Shown here one piece after another: positions 1-9,836 of a DNA stretch of 64,000 bases; the first letter of the stretch is position 1, and every line of letters begins with the position of its first letter. The stretch spans positions 1 to 64,000 of the forward strand of contig CACLAD010000004.1 in assembly GCA_902604715.1 (NCBI GenBank). The letters are read 5' to 3'. A program made the position numbers and the translations under genes. The DNA comes from an uncultured Bacteroidota bacterium (lineage in GTDB: Bacteria; Bacteroidota; Bacteroidia; Flavobacteriales; Flavobacteriaceae). The notes below the pieces were generated by a model. The model worked only from the letters and a program-made list of their open reading frames with translations, had not been told where the DNA came from and ran no database searches.

Positions 1-923
1 TTTATGATGAAAATAATAATGAAATCAACTTTATTAATGCGCTAATTCAAAATGGTGTAAACACAATTAGATTAAGATTATGGGTAAATCCTGCTGATGA
101 ATCTTCATCACTTGAAGAAGTAAAGGAATTTTCAAATGAACTAAGATCACTTGGATTTAAAATATGGATTACCCCACATTTTTCAGACACTTGGGCTCAT
201 CCGGGTCAACAACAAATTCCAACTAATTGGCAATCCTTAAGTTTTGAAGAATTAAAAGATCAATTATATGATCATACCAATCAAATAATGAGTGAAATAA
301 ATCCAGATTATATACAAATTGGTAATGAAATAAACACAGGTATATTATTTCCGCATGGAAATATTATAGATAATCAAGACCAATTTATTGAATTGGTAAG
401 TATAGGTGTGGATGCTGTAAGAAATAACTCAACAAATACAAAAATTATTCTTCATTGTGCTGGATTTGAATCCTCTGATTGGTTTTTTAATATTGTCAAA
501 GAGGTTGATTATGATATTGCAGGAATCTCATACTATCCATGGTGGCACGGTAAGTCACTGGAAGATTTACAAAATCAATTATCAAACCTTTCAATCAATT
601 TTAATAAAGAGATATTAATTGCAGAAACCTCTTATCCATTTACCCTAAGTTGGAATGATTGGACTAATAATAATGTGGGGTTAGAAGAACATCTTATTCT
701 ACCAGAATACCCAGCAAGTCCACTGGGTCAAAAAGATTTTATTAGAGATATTAAAAATCTAATATTAGAAGTTAATAATGGGATAGGTTTTTGCTATTGG
801 GGTGCGGATCTAATTGCTTGGGATGGTGAAACTTCAACAAATGGATCGACTTGGGAAAATCAAGCTGTTTTTGATTTTGACAACAAAGAGCTTCCTGTTC
901 TGAAAGAATTTAATTTAGATTAA
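1..923 (+). CDS. GH53-like arabinogalactan endo-beta-1,4-galactanase, 5' truncated by window edge
   Basis: Reading frame is open from the window start (YDENNNEINFINALIQNGVNTIRLRLWVNP...), upstream of the listed ORF at 288; QIGNEINTG and LIAETSYPF match GH53 acid/base and nucleophile regions. Confidence 0.85.
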   Translation, partial: YDENNNEINFINALIQNGVNTIRLRLWVNPADESSSLEEVKEFSNELRSLGFKIWITPHFSDTWAHPGQQQIPTNWQSLSFEELKDQLYDHTNQIMSEINPDYIQIGNEINTGILFPHGNIIDNQDQFIELVSIGVDAVRNNSTNTKIILHCAGFESSDWFFNIVKEVDYDIAGISYYPWWHGKSLEDLQNQLSNLSINFNKEILIAETSYPFTLSWNDWTNNNVGLEEHLILPEYPASPLGQKDFIRDIKNLILEVNNGIGFCYWGADLIAWDGETSTNGSTWENQAVFDFDNKELPVLKEFNLD

Positions 924-3900
924 TTTTTAACCAGCCTAAATACAACCTTTTTATTTTCTGCGATAATTGAAAGGAAATAAACTCCGGAGGCTTCAATTAT
1001 ATTTAAACCAAAAACTCTTCCTTCACTATAAGACTTATTCATTAATTGTCTTCCAAGTATATCATTTAATTGTATAGTTACATTATTATAGTTTTTCCTT
1101 AAATCAACCGAAACAACTCCATTAGTTGGGTTGGGGTAAATAATTGGATTTTCTGGGAAAGTATTTTCGATTAATCCTAGTGAGGATTCTACAATTACCA
1201 CTGAGTAATCTTCCGTTTCACCATAAGTAGTTTCAACACAAGGATCAACAGGTACATCAGCTGCCCAATTTGCTTTAGCTCTTAATATGTGTTGTCCTAA
1301 AGTTGCGTCCTCTGGAATAATTAAATTTATTGTTTCTGTATATACTCCCCCCGCTACTCCGGGTGCAATAATGTGGTTATTTACAACAACTTCATCCTCA
1401 GTAAAATCAAGGTCATCATTGTAATCGATCCAGACCTTAATATATTGATCTCCATATCCTGTTGTAACGGTTAATTCATATTCCACACCTTGTTCCAAAT
1501 CAGTTGACAACGAAGTAAAATCTCCATAACCTTCACAACCTGAAGTGTTGTCTATATCTTGTAATTGGAACAATTGAAAACCATCGTTGTAATCACAATT
1601 CATGAACGGTGTACATAAAACATTTGCTCTTACTTCATACATAAACCTATATGTTTCAGAAACTTGTCCTTCATTTGATTCAGCAAAGACTTTAAAAAAT
1701 ACTTTTGTACCAGCTTCAAAATTTGGAATAGCTGAATTTGATATCCATACATCATTTTCTGAATTGGACATCTGAATTATATCAGACTCCAATTGTGTTG
1801 ACCATTCAACATAAACACTACTTAAATCACCATCAAACTCTATGGTTGAAGTAACAAATTGATCTAGGCCTTCCTTTGGCTGAGTGTCTGTAGGTTGATT
1901 AGAAATAGTTGTTGTTCTTATTGATGGATAATTTTCTCTTCCCACGAGAGAATATTCCCACACACCTCTGCCCCAAGTTGTGCCTCTCAAAGTATTTGAC
2001 CCATATACAACTTCAAGCTCCATCATAGTTGTATTTGGTAAATTTTCGTTATATAATTCCCAAGAGTTTGCAGACATTGATTTTTTATAAACTCCAATTT
2101 CAGCTCCTAAATAAATAGTTGAATTTTCAGTATGATCGATTGCCACACTTCTAATTGGCATATTACCTAAATTATGTGTAATATTTTCCCAGCTATTACC
2201 CTGATCATTTGAAATGTAAACTTTTTGGTTATTGTTTGAATAAGTTCCGTAAGTCACTATAATTGTATCATCATTATTTGGGTCAAATGCAATATCATTA
2301 ATAAACTGATTTGGTAGAGATTGAGAAACCTCAACAAAAGTTAACCCTCCATCATTTGAAATTTTTAGTCTGTTATAATAAGATATAGCTAAAATGTCAG
2401 AATTGTTTTCAGCAATTGCAGCATTTTGAATATTTCCACTAAAGAAACTGTTGGCTAATGTTGTCCAGTTAGAACCAAAATCATCGCTTCTATATAAAAT
2501 ATTAGTCACCGTATAAATACTCATCTGATTATTTGGATCATACATTAAAGGAGTAACCCAATCCCCGCTAAAATCATCTGGATTTATACCATCCTGGTTA
2601 TAACCTCCATCTTTAGTTCTACGCTTACCTCCAAATTGTAAACTGCCAATCATCCAATCATCATTTAATGGATGTATAATTCCCTCCATACCATCTGCAC
2701 CGTAAAATTCTATCCAATTATTTTCATTTTTAATACTAGTTCCATTATCCTGGGAACCCGTTATTGTTCTAAAATGATTTGACTGACTTACTCCTAAACA
2801 ATAGTTTTCTCTAATTGATTGTCCTTCAAAAATTTCCCAGCTTATACCATTGTCAACACTCTTTGCTAAAAGCCCATCAGTATTCACCCAAAACACCCCA
2901 TTATAACTTCTTGATCCTCTAATATCAGCGTGAACATATTGACCTGTAGTGTCATAGTTTGCATTACCTGTTGCCCAATAGGTTACCTGATTCCATGTCT
3001 GACCTCCATCATTACTCATGTGTGTGTCAATATCACCAAATAACATATAATTTTCATCAGTATCGCTTACAGCAAAGGCACCATAATTTGCAATATTTGG
3101 ATTTCCCAGTAATGTAAAAGTGTCTGCCATGTTATCAGATTTCCAAACTCCATCACTAGAACCAACAAATACACAATTTTCACATGCAGCAGAGACTGAC
3201 AGTTGAATATTGCTTCCATTTCCCGGAATTGTGCCGGATTGAACAAAATTTTGTCCTTGGTCTGATGAAACATATATCTGAGCGTCATTATTAAAAGTTG
3301 ATGCATATATTATATTTTCATCCGTTGGATGAAATTCAATATAATCGTAATCTTGATTATATTCCCACGAGTTGCCGGTCTGAACAAAAGAAAATGATTC
3401 AAAATTATTATCTGACCTAAAAAGCCCTTCACTAGTTCCAGCAAAAACGAGATTTGGAATTGTTGGATGGTACATTATTTTATAAATTCTGTTGTTTGTA
3501 CCAAGACCTCCCCAATTCAAATTGTCAGGGTTGAAATTCGTAATTGTCCAAGTATCACCACCATCAAGTGATTCATAAATACCATGAGTAGTTCCATTAT
3601 AAGAATTTCTTACATTAATCAAAACTCTATTTGGATTATCTGGTGAAACGGCAATGGTATTTACTCCAGATGCAAATAAAAAATCTGTAGTATTTTCCCA
3701 AGTTTGTCCACCATCTAAAGTCTTCCAAAAACCTCCACTCCTTGACCCTAAAAATATTCTATTATCATTATTTAAATCAATGTAAAATGTCTCTATCCTT
3801 CCAAGTCCAACTGCATAATGTCCAGTTACTTCTTCAATGTAATAAGGTCCCAGCTCCTCCCATCCATTTTCAAAATTTGATTTATTCGAGGAAGGGTTTT

Positions 3901-4207
3901 TAGATAAAAATTCTTTGTATTCTTTTGCGACAAAATTCGACTCAATATTATTTCTAATTCCGGAGGGATAATATTTTGGCTCATTTTCAAATAGCCATCT
4001 CTGATATGCCTTCCAACCAGAACCTTTTTTTGCTTTGTCAATATTTTCAAAATATGCTTCTGCTTCAGCCACAACATCATATAAATTTACGTTTATATCG
4101 TTGGCCATTTCTTTCCATTGCTGAGAAAATGAAAGATTAATAAATCCAATAAATAATATTAAAAATAGGTGTCTCAAAAAAAATAAATTTAAAACACAAA
4201 AGTACAC
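920..4207 (-). CDS. Secreted BNR/sortilin-like beta-propeller protein with GEVED domain and T9SS C-terminal sorting domain
   Basis: Repeated S.DGG.TW motifs, TYGETEDYSV GEVED-type motif, C-terminal YPNPTNGVVSVDL...GVYFLSI; signal peptide. Confidence 0.8.
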   Translation of the reverse strand: MYFCVLNLFFLRHLFLILFIGFINLSFSQQWKEMANDINVNLYDVVAEAEAYFENIDKAKKGSGWKAYQRWLFENEPKYYPSGIRNNIESNFVAKEYKEFLSKNPSSNKSNFENGWEELGPYYIEEVTGHYAVGLGRIETFYIDLNNDNRIFLGSRSGGFWKTLDGGQTWENTTDFLFASGVNTIAVSPDNPNRVLINVRNSYNGTTHGIYESLDGGDTWTITNFNPDNLNWGGLGTNNRIYKIMYHPTIPNLVFAGTSEGLFRSDNNFESFSFVQTGNSWEYNQDYDYIEFHPTDENIIYASTFNNDAQIYVSSDQGQNFVQSGTIPGNGSNIQLSVSAACENCVFVGSSDGVWKSDNMADTFTLLGNPNIANYGAFAVSDTDENYMLFGDIDTHMSNDGGQTWNQVTYWATGNANYDTTGQYVHADIRGSRSYNGVFWVNTDGLLAKSVDNGISWEIFEGQSIRENYCLGVSQSNHFRTITGSQDNGTSIKNENNWIEFYGADGMEGIIHPLNDDWMIGSLQFGGKRRTKDGGYNQDGINPDDFSGDWVTPLMYDPNNQMSIYTVTNILYRSDDFGSNWTTLANSFFSGNIQNAAIAENNSDILAISYYNRLKISNDGGLTFVEVSQSLPNQFINDIAFDPNNDDTIIVTYGTYSNNNQKVYISNDQGNSWENITHNLGNMPIRSVAIDHTENSTIYLGAEIGVYKKSMSANSWELYNENLPNTTMMELEVVYGSNTLRGTTWGRGVWEYSLVGRENYPSIRTTTISNQPTDTQPKEGLDQFVTSTIEFDGDLSSVYVEWSTQLESDIIQMSNSENDVWISNSAIPNFEAGTKVFFKVFAESNEGQVSETYRFMYEVRANVLCTPFMNCDYNDGFQLFQLQDIDNTSGCEGYGDFTSLSTDLEQGVEYELTVTTGYGDQYIKVWIDYNDDLDFTEDEVVVNNHIIAPGVAGGVYTETINLIIPEDATLGQHILRAKANWAADVPVDPCVETTYGETEDYSVVIVESSLGLIENTFPENPIIYPNPTNGVVSVDLRKNYNNVTIQLNDILGRQLMNKSYSEGRVFGLNIIEASGVYFLSIIAENKKVVFRLVKN

Positions 4208-4278
4208 ATCAAATGCTAGCAGTACAAACGCGCAATAATAATTTTATTTTACATATTTTTAAACTAAATAAGTAGCAC

Positions 4279-5964
4279 ATGAAAAACATATTATTTCTAA
4301 TTGTAATTACATTAAGTCTAAAATCATATTCTCAAGATAGAATCACTGGTGAATTATTCTCAACTAGGTCAGAAGTCATTGCTGAAAATGGTATGGTGGC
4401 CACAAGTCATCCTTTAGCAACACATGTAGGAATTGATATTTTAAAAAATGGTGGAAATGCGATTGATGCTGCAATTGCTGCTAATGCTGCAATTGGTCTA
4501 ATGGAGCCTACTGGAAATGGAATTGGCGGTGACTTATTTGCTATAATTTGGATTGAAAAAGACAAAAAACTTTATGGTTTAAATGCAAGTGGAAGATCTC
4601 CAAAAAACCTAACATTAGATTATTTTAAGAATAATAATTTTTCTGAGATCCCTGCATATGGTCCTTTACCTGTAAGTGTTCCTGGGTGTGTAGATGGGTG
4701 GTTTGAAATGCATGAAAAATTTGGAAGCACTCCCATGCGTGATATACTAGAACCAGCCATTGAATACGCTGATAACGGATTCCCAGTAACAGAGCTCGTT
4801 TCATATTACATGAAAAAAGCTAGTAAAAACTTTGATATGTATCCGAACTTTAAAGAAACCTACTATATTAATGGAACAACCCCTAAAAAAGGTCAAATTT
4901 TTCAAAATAAAGATTTAGCAAACACCTTAAGGGTAATTGTAAAAAAGGGAAGAAAAGGATTTTATGAAGGTGAAATTGCTAAAGCAATATCAGATTTTAT
5001 TATTGAGCAAGGTGGGTTCCTTTCAAATGATGACCTAAAAAATCATAAGTCTGAGTGGATTGATCCGGTCTCAACAAGTTACAGAGGTTTTGATATTTGG
5101 GAGCTACCTCCTAACGGTCAAGGAATTGCCGCACTTCAAATTTTAAATTTACTGGAAGCATATGATATTAAATCTATGGGGTTTGGTTCTGCAGAATATA
5201 TTCACCATTTTACTGAAGCTAAAAAAATTGCTTTTGCCGATAGGGCAAAATATTATGCAGATATGGATTTTAACAAAATTCCTGTTGATTATTTGATTTC
5301 TAAAGAGTACTCAGAATTAAGAAGAACTGAGATCGATTCAAATAAAGCTGCCATGAGAGTAAGTGCAGCTGAAATAGAAAATGGAGATACAATTTATCTA
5401 ACTACAGCCGACAAGGATGGTAATATGGTCTCACTTATTCAAAGTAATTATCGTGGGATGGGGTCTGGAATGGTCCCTCCTGGTTTAGGTTTTATGTTAC
5501 AAGATAGAGGAGAGTTATTTTCATTAGAAGAAGGACACTTCAATGTATATGAGCCAGAAAAGAGACCATTTCATACAATAATTCCAGCATTCATAACAAA
5601 AGAAAATAAACCCTATGTTAGCTTTGGACTAATGGGTGGGGCAATGCAACCACAAGGCCATGCTCAAATTGTAATTAATTTAATCGATTTTGGTATGAAT
5701 TTACAAGAAGCAGGTGATGCTCCAAGAATAAGACATTTGTCAAATCAACAACCAACAGGAGGTAATATGCTTGACGGAGGTGAGCTATCACTTGAGTCTG
5801 GATTTGATTACAAAGAAATTCGTCAACTAATAGAATTAGGACACAAAGTTATTTTCGATCTAGGTTCATTTGGTGGTTACCAAGCAATAATGTATAATGA
5901 TAAAACGGGTGTGTATTATGGAGCTTCAGAATCAAGAAAAGATGGTAGTGCAATGGGTTATTAA
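4279..5964 (+). CDS. ggt: Gamma-glutamyltranspeptidase
   Basis: MVATSHPLATHVGIDILKNGGNAIDAAIAA and TTADKDGNMVSLIQSNYRGMGSG motifs; signal peptide. Confidence 0.93.
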   Translation: MKNILFLIVITLSLKSYSQDRITGELFSTRSEVIAENGMVATSHPLATHVGIDILKNGGNAIDAAIAANAAIGLMEPTGNGIGGDLFAIIWIEKDKKLYGLNASGRSPKNLTLDYFKNNNFSEIPAYGPLPVSVPGCVDGWFEMHEKFGSTPMRDILEPAIEYADNGFPVTELVSYYMKKASKNFDMYPNFKETYYINGTTPKKGQIFQNKDLANTLRVIVKKGRKGFYEGEIAKAISDFIIEQGGFLSNDDLKNHKSEWIDPVSTSYRGFDIWELPPNGQGIAALQILNLLEAYDIKSMGFGSAEYIHHFTEAKKIAFADRAKYYADMDFNKIPVDYLISKEYSELRRTEIDSNKAAMRVSAAEIENGDTIYLTTADKDGNMVSLIQSNYRGMGSGMVPPGLGFMLQDRGELFSLEEGHFNVYEPEKRPFHTIIPAFITKENKPYVSFGLMGGAMQPQGHAQIVINLIDFGMNLQEAGDAPRIRHLSNQQPTGGNMLDGGELSLESGFDYKEIRQLIELGHKVIFDLGSFGGYQAIMYNDKTGVYYGASESRKDGSAMGY

Positions 5965-5967
5965 AAT

Positions 5968-6041
5968 GGGGATGTAGCTCAGCTGGCTAGAGCGCTTGAC
6001 TGGCAGTCAAGAGGTCGTGGGTTCGAGTCCCATCTTCTCCA
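5968..6041 (+). tRNA. tRNA-Ala (anticodon GGC)
   Basis: 74-nt cloverleaf folded by eye; anticodon loop CTGGCAG, T-loop TTCGAGT, G3:U70 identity pair; no encoded CCA. Confidence 0.93.
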
Positions 6042-6078
6042 CTCAAATAATTTATATAAAACATTTAAAATAGATATT

Positions 6079-7923
6079 ATGAAAAAAACTAGAGACATAA
6101 TCAGATTTATTGATAACCTACTGACAAAATTCAGAAAGGTATTTGTAAATACAGTTACCTTTATTTTCTTAACAGGATTTACTTTAGTGTTTCTTTTCAG
6201 CCTAGGGTCTTTATTTGAATCCGATGAAATTGATACAAAGAATCAAATTTTATACCTTGAGCCAAAGGGTTTAGTAGTGGATAAGGCAATCACAAGAAAT
6301 AGTCCTTTTGAGGACCTTGAAATCTTTGAAAGCAACAATAATCAGATTGAATTAAAAAATATTTTAAAAGTTATAAATCAAGCTGGACAAGATGAAAACC
6401 TTAAGGCTATTTATCTCAATGTTGATGAATTGAGAGCTTATTATACATCTGCATTAAAAGTAGCAGATGCACTTTACAAAGCAAGGGAAAATGGCAAAGA
6501 GATTATTGCTTTCACTAGCGGTTTAGGAACCACTGGATATCTCATGGCATCTCAAGCTACTGAAATAATTTTAGAAAAAGATTCATATGAATCTGTACTT
6601 CCATTTGGGTTTAGTAGAGTTAGACAATACCAAAGAGACTTCTTTAAAAATATTAAGGTTGACGTAAATGTTTATGCAGCAGGTGACTTCAAATCAGGCC
6701 CTGAGGGTTTCACGAGAAATGATATGTCTAAAACCGATAAATTAGCTTGGTTAGAGTTTGCAACACCAGTTTGGGAAAAGTATAAAAGTAAAATGGAAAT
6801 TGGAAGAGAGTTAGAATCAGGAACGATTCAGCATATCGGAGACAACTACCATCTACTTGCCACAGAGAATGGTGGTGACGACAATGAAACGGCTCTTGCG
6901 ACAGGACTGGTCGATAAGCTAATGTCTAAGCAAGAAATTAGAAACTACATGATTGAAAAATATGGAAGCGATGATGAATATGACTGGCCTAAGGGAATTT
7001 CTGGGGCAGAATATCTAACCACCCTAAAGCAGGAGGAAGTAAGTATGAAACAAAAACAAGTTCAAGAAAAAAATAAAATTGCTGTCATTCATGTTGAGGG
7101 AGCTATTGTAACCGGGGGTATTGATTTTAATACCGCTGGCTCAGCAGGCATTGTAAAAAACATTAATAAAGCCAGAGATGATGAAAATGTAAAGGGAATT
7201 ATACTGAGGGTAAACAGCCCAGGAGGAGATGTATATGCATCTTCTATGATTACAAATGCTTTGGAGGAATTTCAAGCAACTGATAGGCCAGTAATAACAT
7301 CAATGGGTGATATTGCTGCCTCTGGGGGAGTATGGGTTACTACTACATCTGAGGAAATTTGGGCAGAAGAAACCACTTTAACAGGTTCAATTGGTGTATA
7401 TAGTATAATTCCAGATTTTACTCCATTAGAAAATTGGGTAGGAATAAATTATGACGGCGTAAGTATGACAAAAGCTGGAGAAATTTATGATTTAAGAAGG
7501 GGAATGAATGAGGAGCTTGAAAAGCAATACAGGGAAAACACAGAGAATTTTTATAGGGAATTTGTTACCAAAGTTGCCAATAATAGAGATATGGAATATT
7601 CAGAAGTTCTCAAATATGCTGGAGGAAGAATATGGCGAGGTGATACAGCCTTAGAATTAGGCTTAATTGATAAATTGGGATCCATTGATGATGCAATTGA
7701 CTCAATGGTTACAAAGCTAGAATTAGAAGACTATAAAGTTTTTTCTTATGAAAATGAGGTTGAATTTGAGTTTGATTTAAATCTGCTGATACAAAATAAA
7801 CTGCCGTCTCAAATACAAAATTTAATTAACGAAATTAGTGGCTTAAACAGAATGTTTCTCTCTAAAAAAGAAAGATATGTAGTTTCCTATTGTTTTGATT
7901 GTGGCCTTGAAAATTTCGAATAA
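6079..7923 (+). CDS. sppA: Signal peptide peptidase SppA, 67K type
   Basis: Tandem S49 domains, GDFKSGPEGFTR lysine region and TLTGSIGVYS serine region; N-terminal TM. Confidence 0.93.
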   Translation: MKKTRDIIRFIDNLLTKFRKVFVNTVTFIFLTGFTLVFLFSLGSLFESDEIDTKNQILYLEPKGLVVDKAITRNSPFEDLEIFESNNNQIELKNILKVINQAGQDENLKAIYLNVDELRAYYTSALKVADALYKARENGKEIIAFTSGLGTTGYLMASQATEIILEKDSYESVLPFGFSRVRQYQRDFFKNIKVDVNVYAAGDFKSGPEGFTRNDMSKTDKLAWLEFATPVWEKYKSKMEIGRELESGTIQHIGDNYHLLATENGGDDNETALATGLVDKLMSKQEIRNYMIEKYGSDDEYDWPKGISGAEYLTTLKQEEVSMKQKQVQEKNKIAVIHVEGAIVTGGIDFNTAGSAGIVKNINKARDDENVKGIILRVNSPGGDVYASSMITNALEEFQATDRPVITSMGDIAASGGVWVTTTSEEIWAEETTLTGSIGVYSIIPDFTPLENWVGINYDGVSMTKAGEIYDLRRGMNEELEKQYRENTENFYREFVTKVANNRDMEYSEVLKYAGGRIWRGDTALELGLIDKLGSIDDAIDSMVTKLELEDYKVFSYENEVEFEFDLNLLIQNKLPSQIQNLINEISGLNRMFLSKKERYVVSYCFDCGLENFE

Positions 7924-7965
7924 TTTCAACCTATTGACTTTTAAAAAAAGTTGAAATACTCAATA

Positions 7966-8304
7966 TTATTTTTTAAATGACTCTTTCTCCAGTTTAATAA
8001 TCTTTTTTACTTCCTCATTTGTAAAAACGTTCATCAATTTTTTGCGAGTTTCTGTGAATGCAGAGCGATAAACCTGTTTTTTTTCATCTTCAGTTAAATT
8101 TTTACCTCTGATTTTTGAAGCATTTGATGCATACTTATTGTAAAGAGTTTCTCTTAAAAAAGCAATATCTGAATCAGATATTTGCATATTTTCCGAAATT
8201 AGATTAACTGCATTATCTGCTCTATTAGCAGCAAATTTATTTTCTTGAGCTTGAGTAAAAGTGACAAAGAGTGTCATTATAAATACTAAAATTATTTTTT
8301 TCAT
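7966..8304 (-). CDS. Small secreted helical protein, Spy/CpxP-like in character
   Basis: Signal peptide then charged helical sequence with NLTEDEKK and FTNEEVKK; aligns ungapped to the linker module of the sulfatase-GH10 fusion. Confidence 0.75.
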   Translation of the reverse strand: MKKIILVFIMTLFVTFTQAQENKFAANRADNAVNLISENMQISDSDIAFLRETLYNKYASNASKIRGKNLTEDEKKQVYRSAFTETRKKLMNVFTNEEVKKIIKLEKESFKK

Positions 8305-8326
8305 CTTGTTAGTTTAACGTATCAGC

Positions 8327-8357
8327 AAGATAGTAAGTTATTTAGGTTTTATCAAGT
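8327..8357 (-). promoter_or_regulatory. 31-nt upstream element, near-identical to 54073..54103
   Basis: aagatagtaagttatttaggttttatcaagt; on the minus strand TTG-N20-TATCTTG, compatible with Bacteroidetes -33/-7 spacing. Confidence 0.6.
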
Positions 8358-8417
8358 AAGAATCAAGGATATTTATATGTTTTATATAGCTCTATACATT
8401 ATAAAATATTATCAATT

Positions 8418-8630
8418 TTATTTTCCCTTTTTTTTATTACCAAAATAGCCAATTATAAAAAAAAGAAATATCGTTAGCAAAGCATAACCTATAAGATCAG
8501 AGATTTCACCTTGATAGTTCTGAGAATCTATTATATTATTAATTATAGCGTTATCTCCATCATATTTATAACTACAAGCAAATACAGACAAAATAAAAAA
8601 TAACGATACAAGCTTTTTTGAAAATTTCAT
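8418..8630 (-). CDS. Small putative lipoprotein with one C-terminal TM helix
   Basis: Start moved to MKFSKKLVSLFFILSVFACSYKYDG (lipobox-like), inside the longer listed ORF 8418..8723; 1-nt TAATG overlap with upstream ORF. Confidence 0.55.
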   Translation of the reverse strand: MKFSKKLVSLFFILSVFACSYKYDGDNAIINNIIDSQNYQGEISDLIGYALLTIFLFFIIGYFGNKKKGK

Positions 8631-9031
8631 TAAACAGTAGATTTCCAATAAATAATAGTCAATGTATTTATAATCAATGTGATGAATGTGAGTATTATCG
8701 TTGATAGGTGTAATACTGTCCATAGTTGGTCGTTTAAAGAATCTTTAGCTTCATTAATCATTGGAGTGATTAAATAGCAAACTAACATAAGTACAAAACT
8801 TATTAATGAAATGTATTTAAATAAATTTTGATTTGAGTTAATTATTAAAATTACTAATGAGGCCAATGAAAGGACTGCAATGATAATAAAAAATTTAGGC
8901 CAAATATTTCTTAAGAAAATACTTGCATCTTCATCATTAATTAGTTTATTGATTGCTGGAGCAACAAGCGCTGATTGAAATAAAGTGATTCCAACAATCA
9001 TCGCTGAAAAGACTAGGGGTAGGTTTTTCAT
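8630..9031 (-). CDS. Hypothetical multi-pass membrane protein
   Basis: 133 aa with about four hydrophobic segments; overlaps the next gene by 1 nt. Confidence 0.65.
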   Translation of the reverse strand: MKNLPLVFSAMIVGITLFQSALVAPAINKLINDEDASIFLRNIWPKFFIIIAVLSLASLVILIINSNQNLFKYISLISFVLMLVCYLITPMINEAKDSLNDQLWTVLHLSTIILTFITLIINTLTIIYWKSTV

Positions 9032-9156
9032 ATTTGTAATAAATTAATTCTAACAGTTTTGCATTTGTTACTACTGAGATTAATATCAAAATATAGGCCA
9101 TAGACGATGAATAATGCGATATAGTAGGATAATTTTATATACAAGGCTCTCATTTA

Positions 9157-9306
9157 TTACCCCCCTCTTCCTACTTTTCTAACACCTCCAGATTTTGCTC
9201 TGTTGTTTTGATTCTGAGCTTTATTTTTTGCAGATTTTTTATTAGAATTTTTTCCTTTGTTATTTGATTGCTTGTCAAATCTATTTCCAAAAAATTTACT
9301 AGGCAT
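9157..9306 (-). CDS. Small basic protein MPSKFFGNRFDKQSNNKGKNSNKKSAKNKAQNQNNRAKSGGVRKVGRGG
   Basis: 49-codon ORF below the cutoff of the ORF track; Lys/Asn/Arg-rich with GGVRKVGRGG tail. Confidence 0.5.
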   Translation of the reverse strand: MPSKFFGNRFDKQSNNKGKNSNKKSAKNKAQNQNNRAKSGGVRKVGRGG

Positions 9307-9380
9307 TGCTTTCTTTTAATTATAAATTTTAAGTTATCAAATTTTTGATTAATTTCAGCAATTAACCAAAAAAAAATAAC

Positions 9381-9836
9381 ATGAAGAAAATTCTTTTTAC
9401 AATCGTTTTAGCAGGGCTTTTATTCAATTGTGAAACACCTGAAAAAAGTCAATACAATAAAAATGAAATAATCTTTATAGTGGATATGAATTCAAATGAG
9501 GGAAAATCAGAAGATGATATTGCTGAGTTTTCTAAGTATTACACAAATGCTATTGACATGAATGAGCCCAATTCTCTTGGATGGGGTTTTTACAATTCAG
9601 GTGATAAAGTAATTTTAATTGAAAGATACTTAGACGGAGGTGCAATGATGCAGCACAGTAAAAATATTTCTGAAGGAGGACCACTAGAAACCCATTTTGC
9701 TAAATTCATGGAACATTTTACGATTAACAAAATAGATGTTTATGGTACAGCATCTGATGAATTAAAAGAATTTGTAAAACCTTTCGGGTTACCTTTCTAT
9801 TTTCATCCCGATTTTACAAAATTTAGCAGAAATTAA
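9381..9836 (+). CDS. Putative lipoprotein, possibly ABM-like ferredoxin fold
   Basis: Lipobox-type GLLFNCE; LIERYLDGGAMMQHSKN...HFAKFMEHF resembles the ABM E.Y....A...H pattern; 1-nt overlap with FGE gene. Confidence 0.6.
   Translation: MKKILFTIVLAGLLFNCETPEKSQYNKNEIIFIVDMNSNEGKSEDDIAEFSKYYTNAIDMNEPNSLGWGFYNSGDKVILIERYLDGGAMMQHSKNISEGGPLETHFAKFMEHFTINKIDVYGTASDELKEFVKPFGLPFYFHPDFTKFSRN

Noticed and set aside
3067-3306. 79-aa ORF inside the BNR protein gene
   Set aside because: Alternative frame of a long convincing CDS, no domain or start context.
7923-7957. Possible bidirectional terminator (ATTTCAAC...GTTGAAAT) between sppA and the small helical gene
   Set aside because: AT-rich 8-bp stem with long loop; too weak to annotate with confidence.
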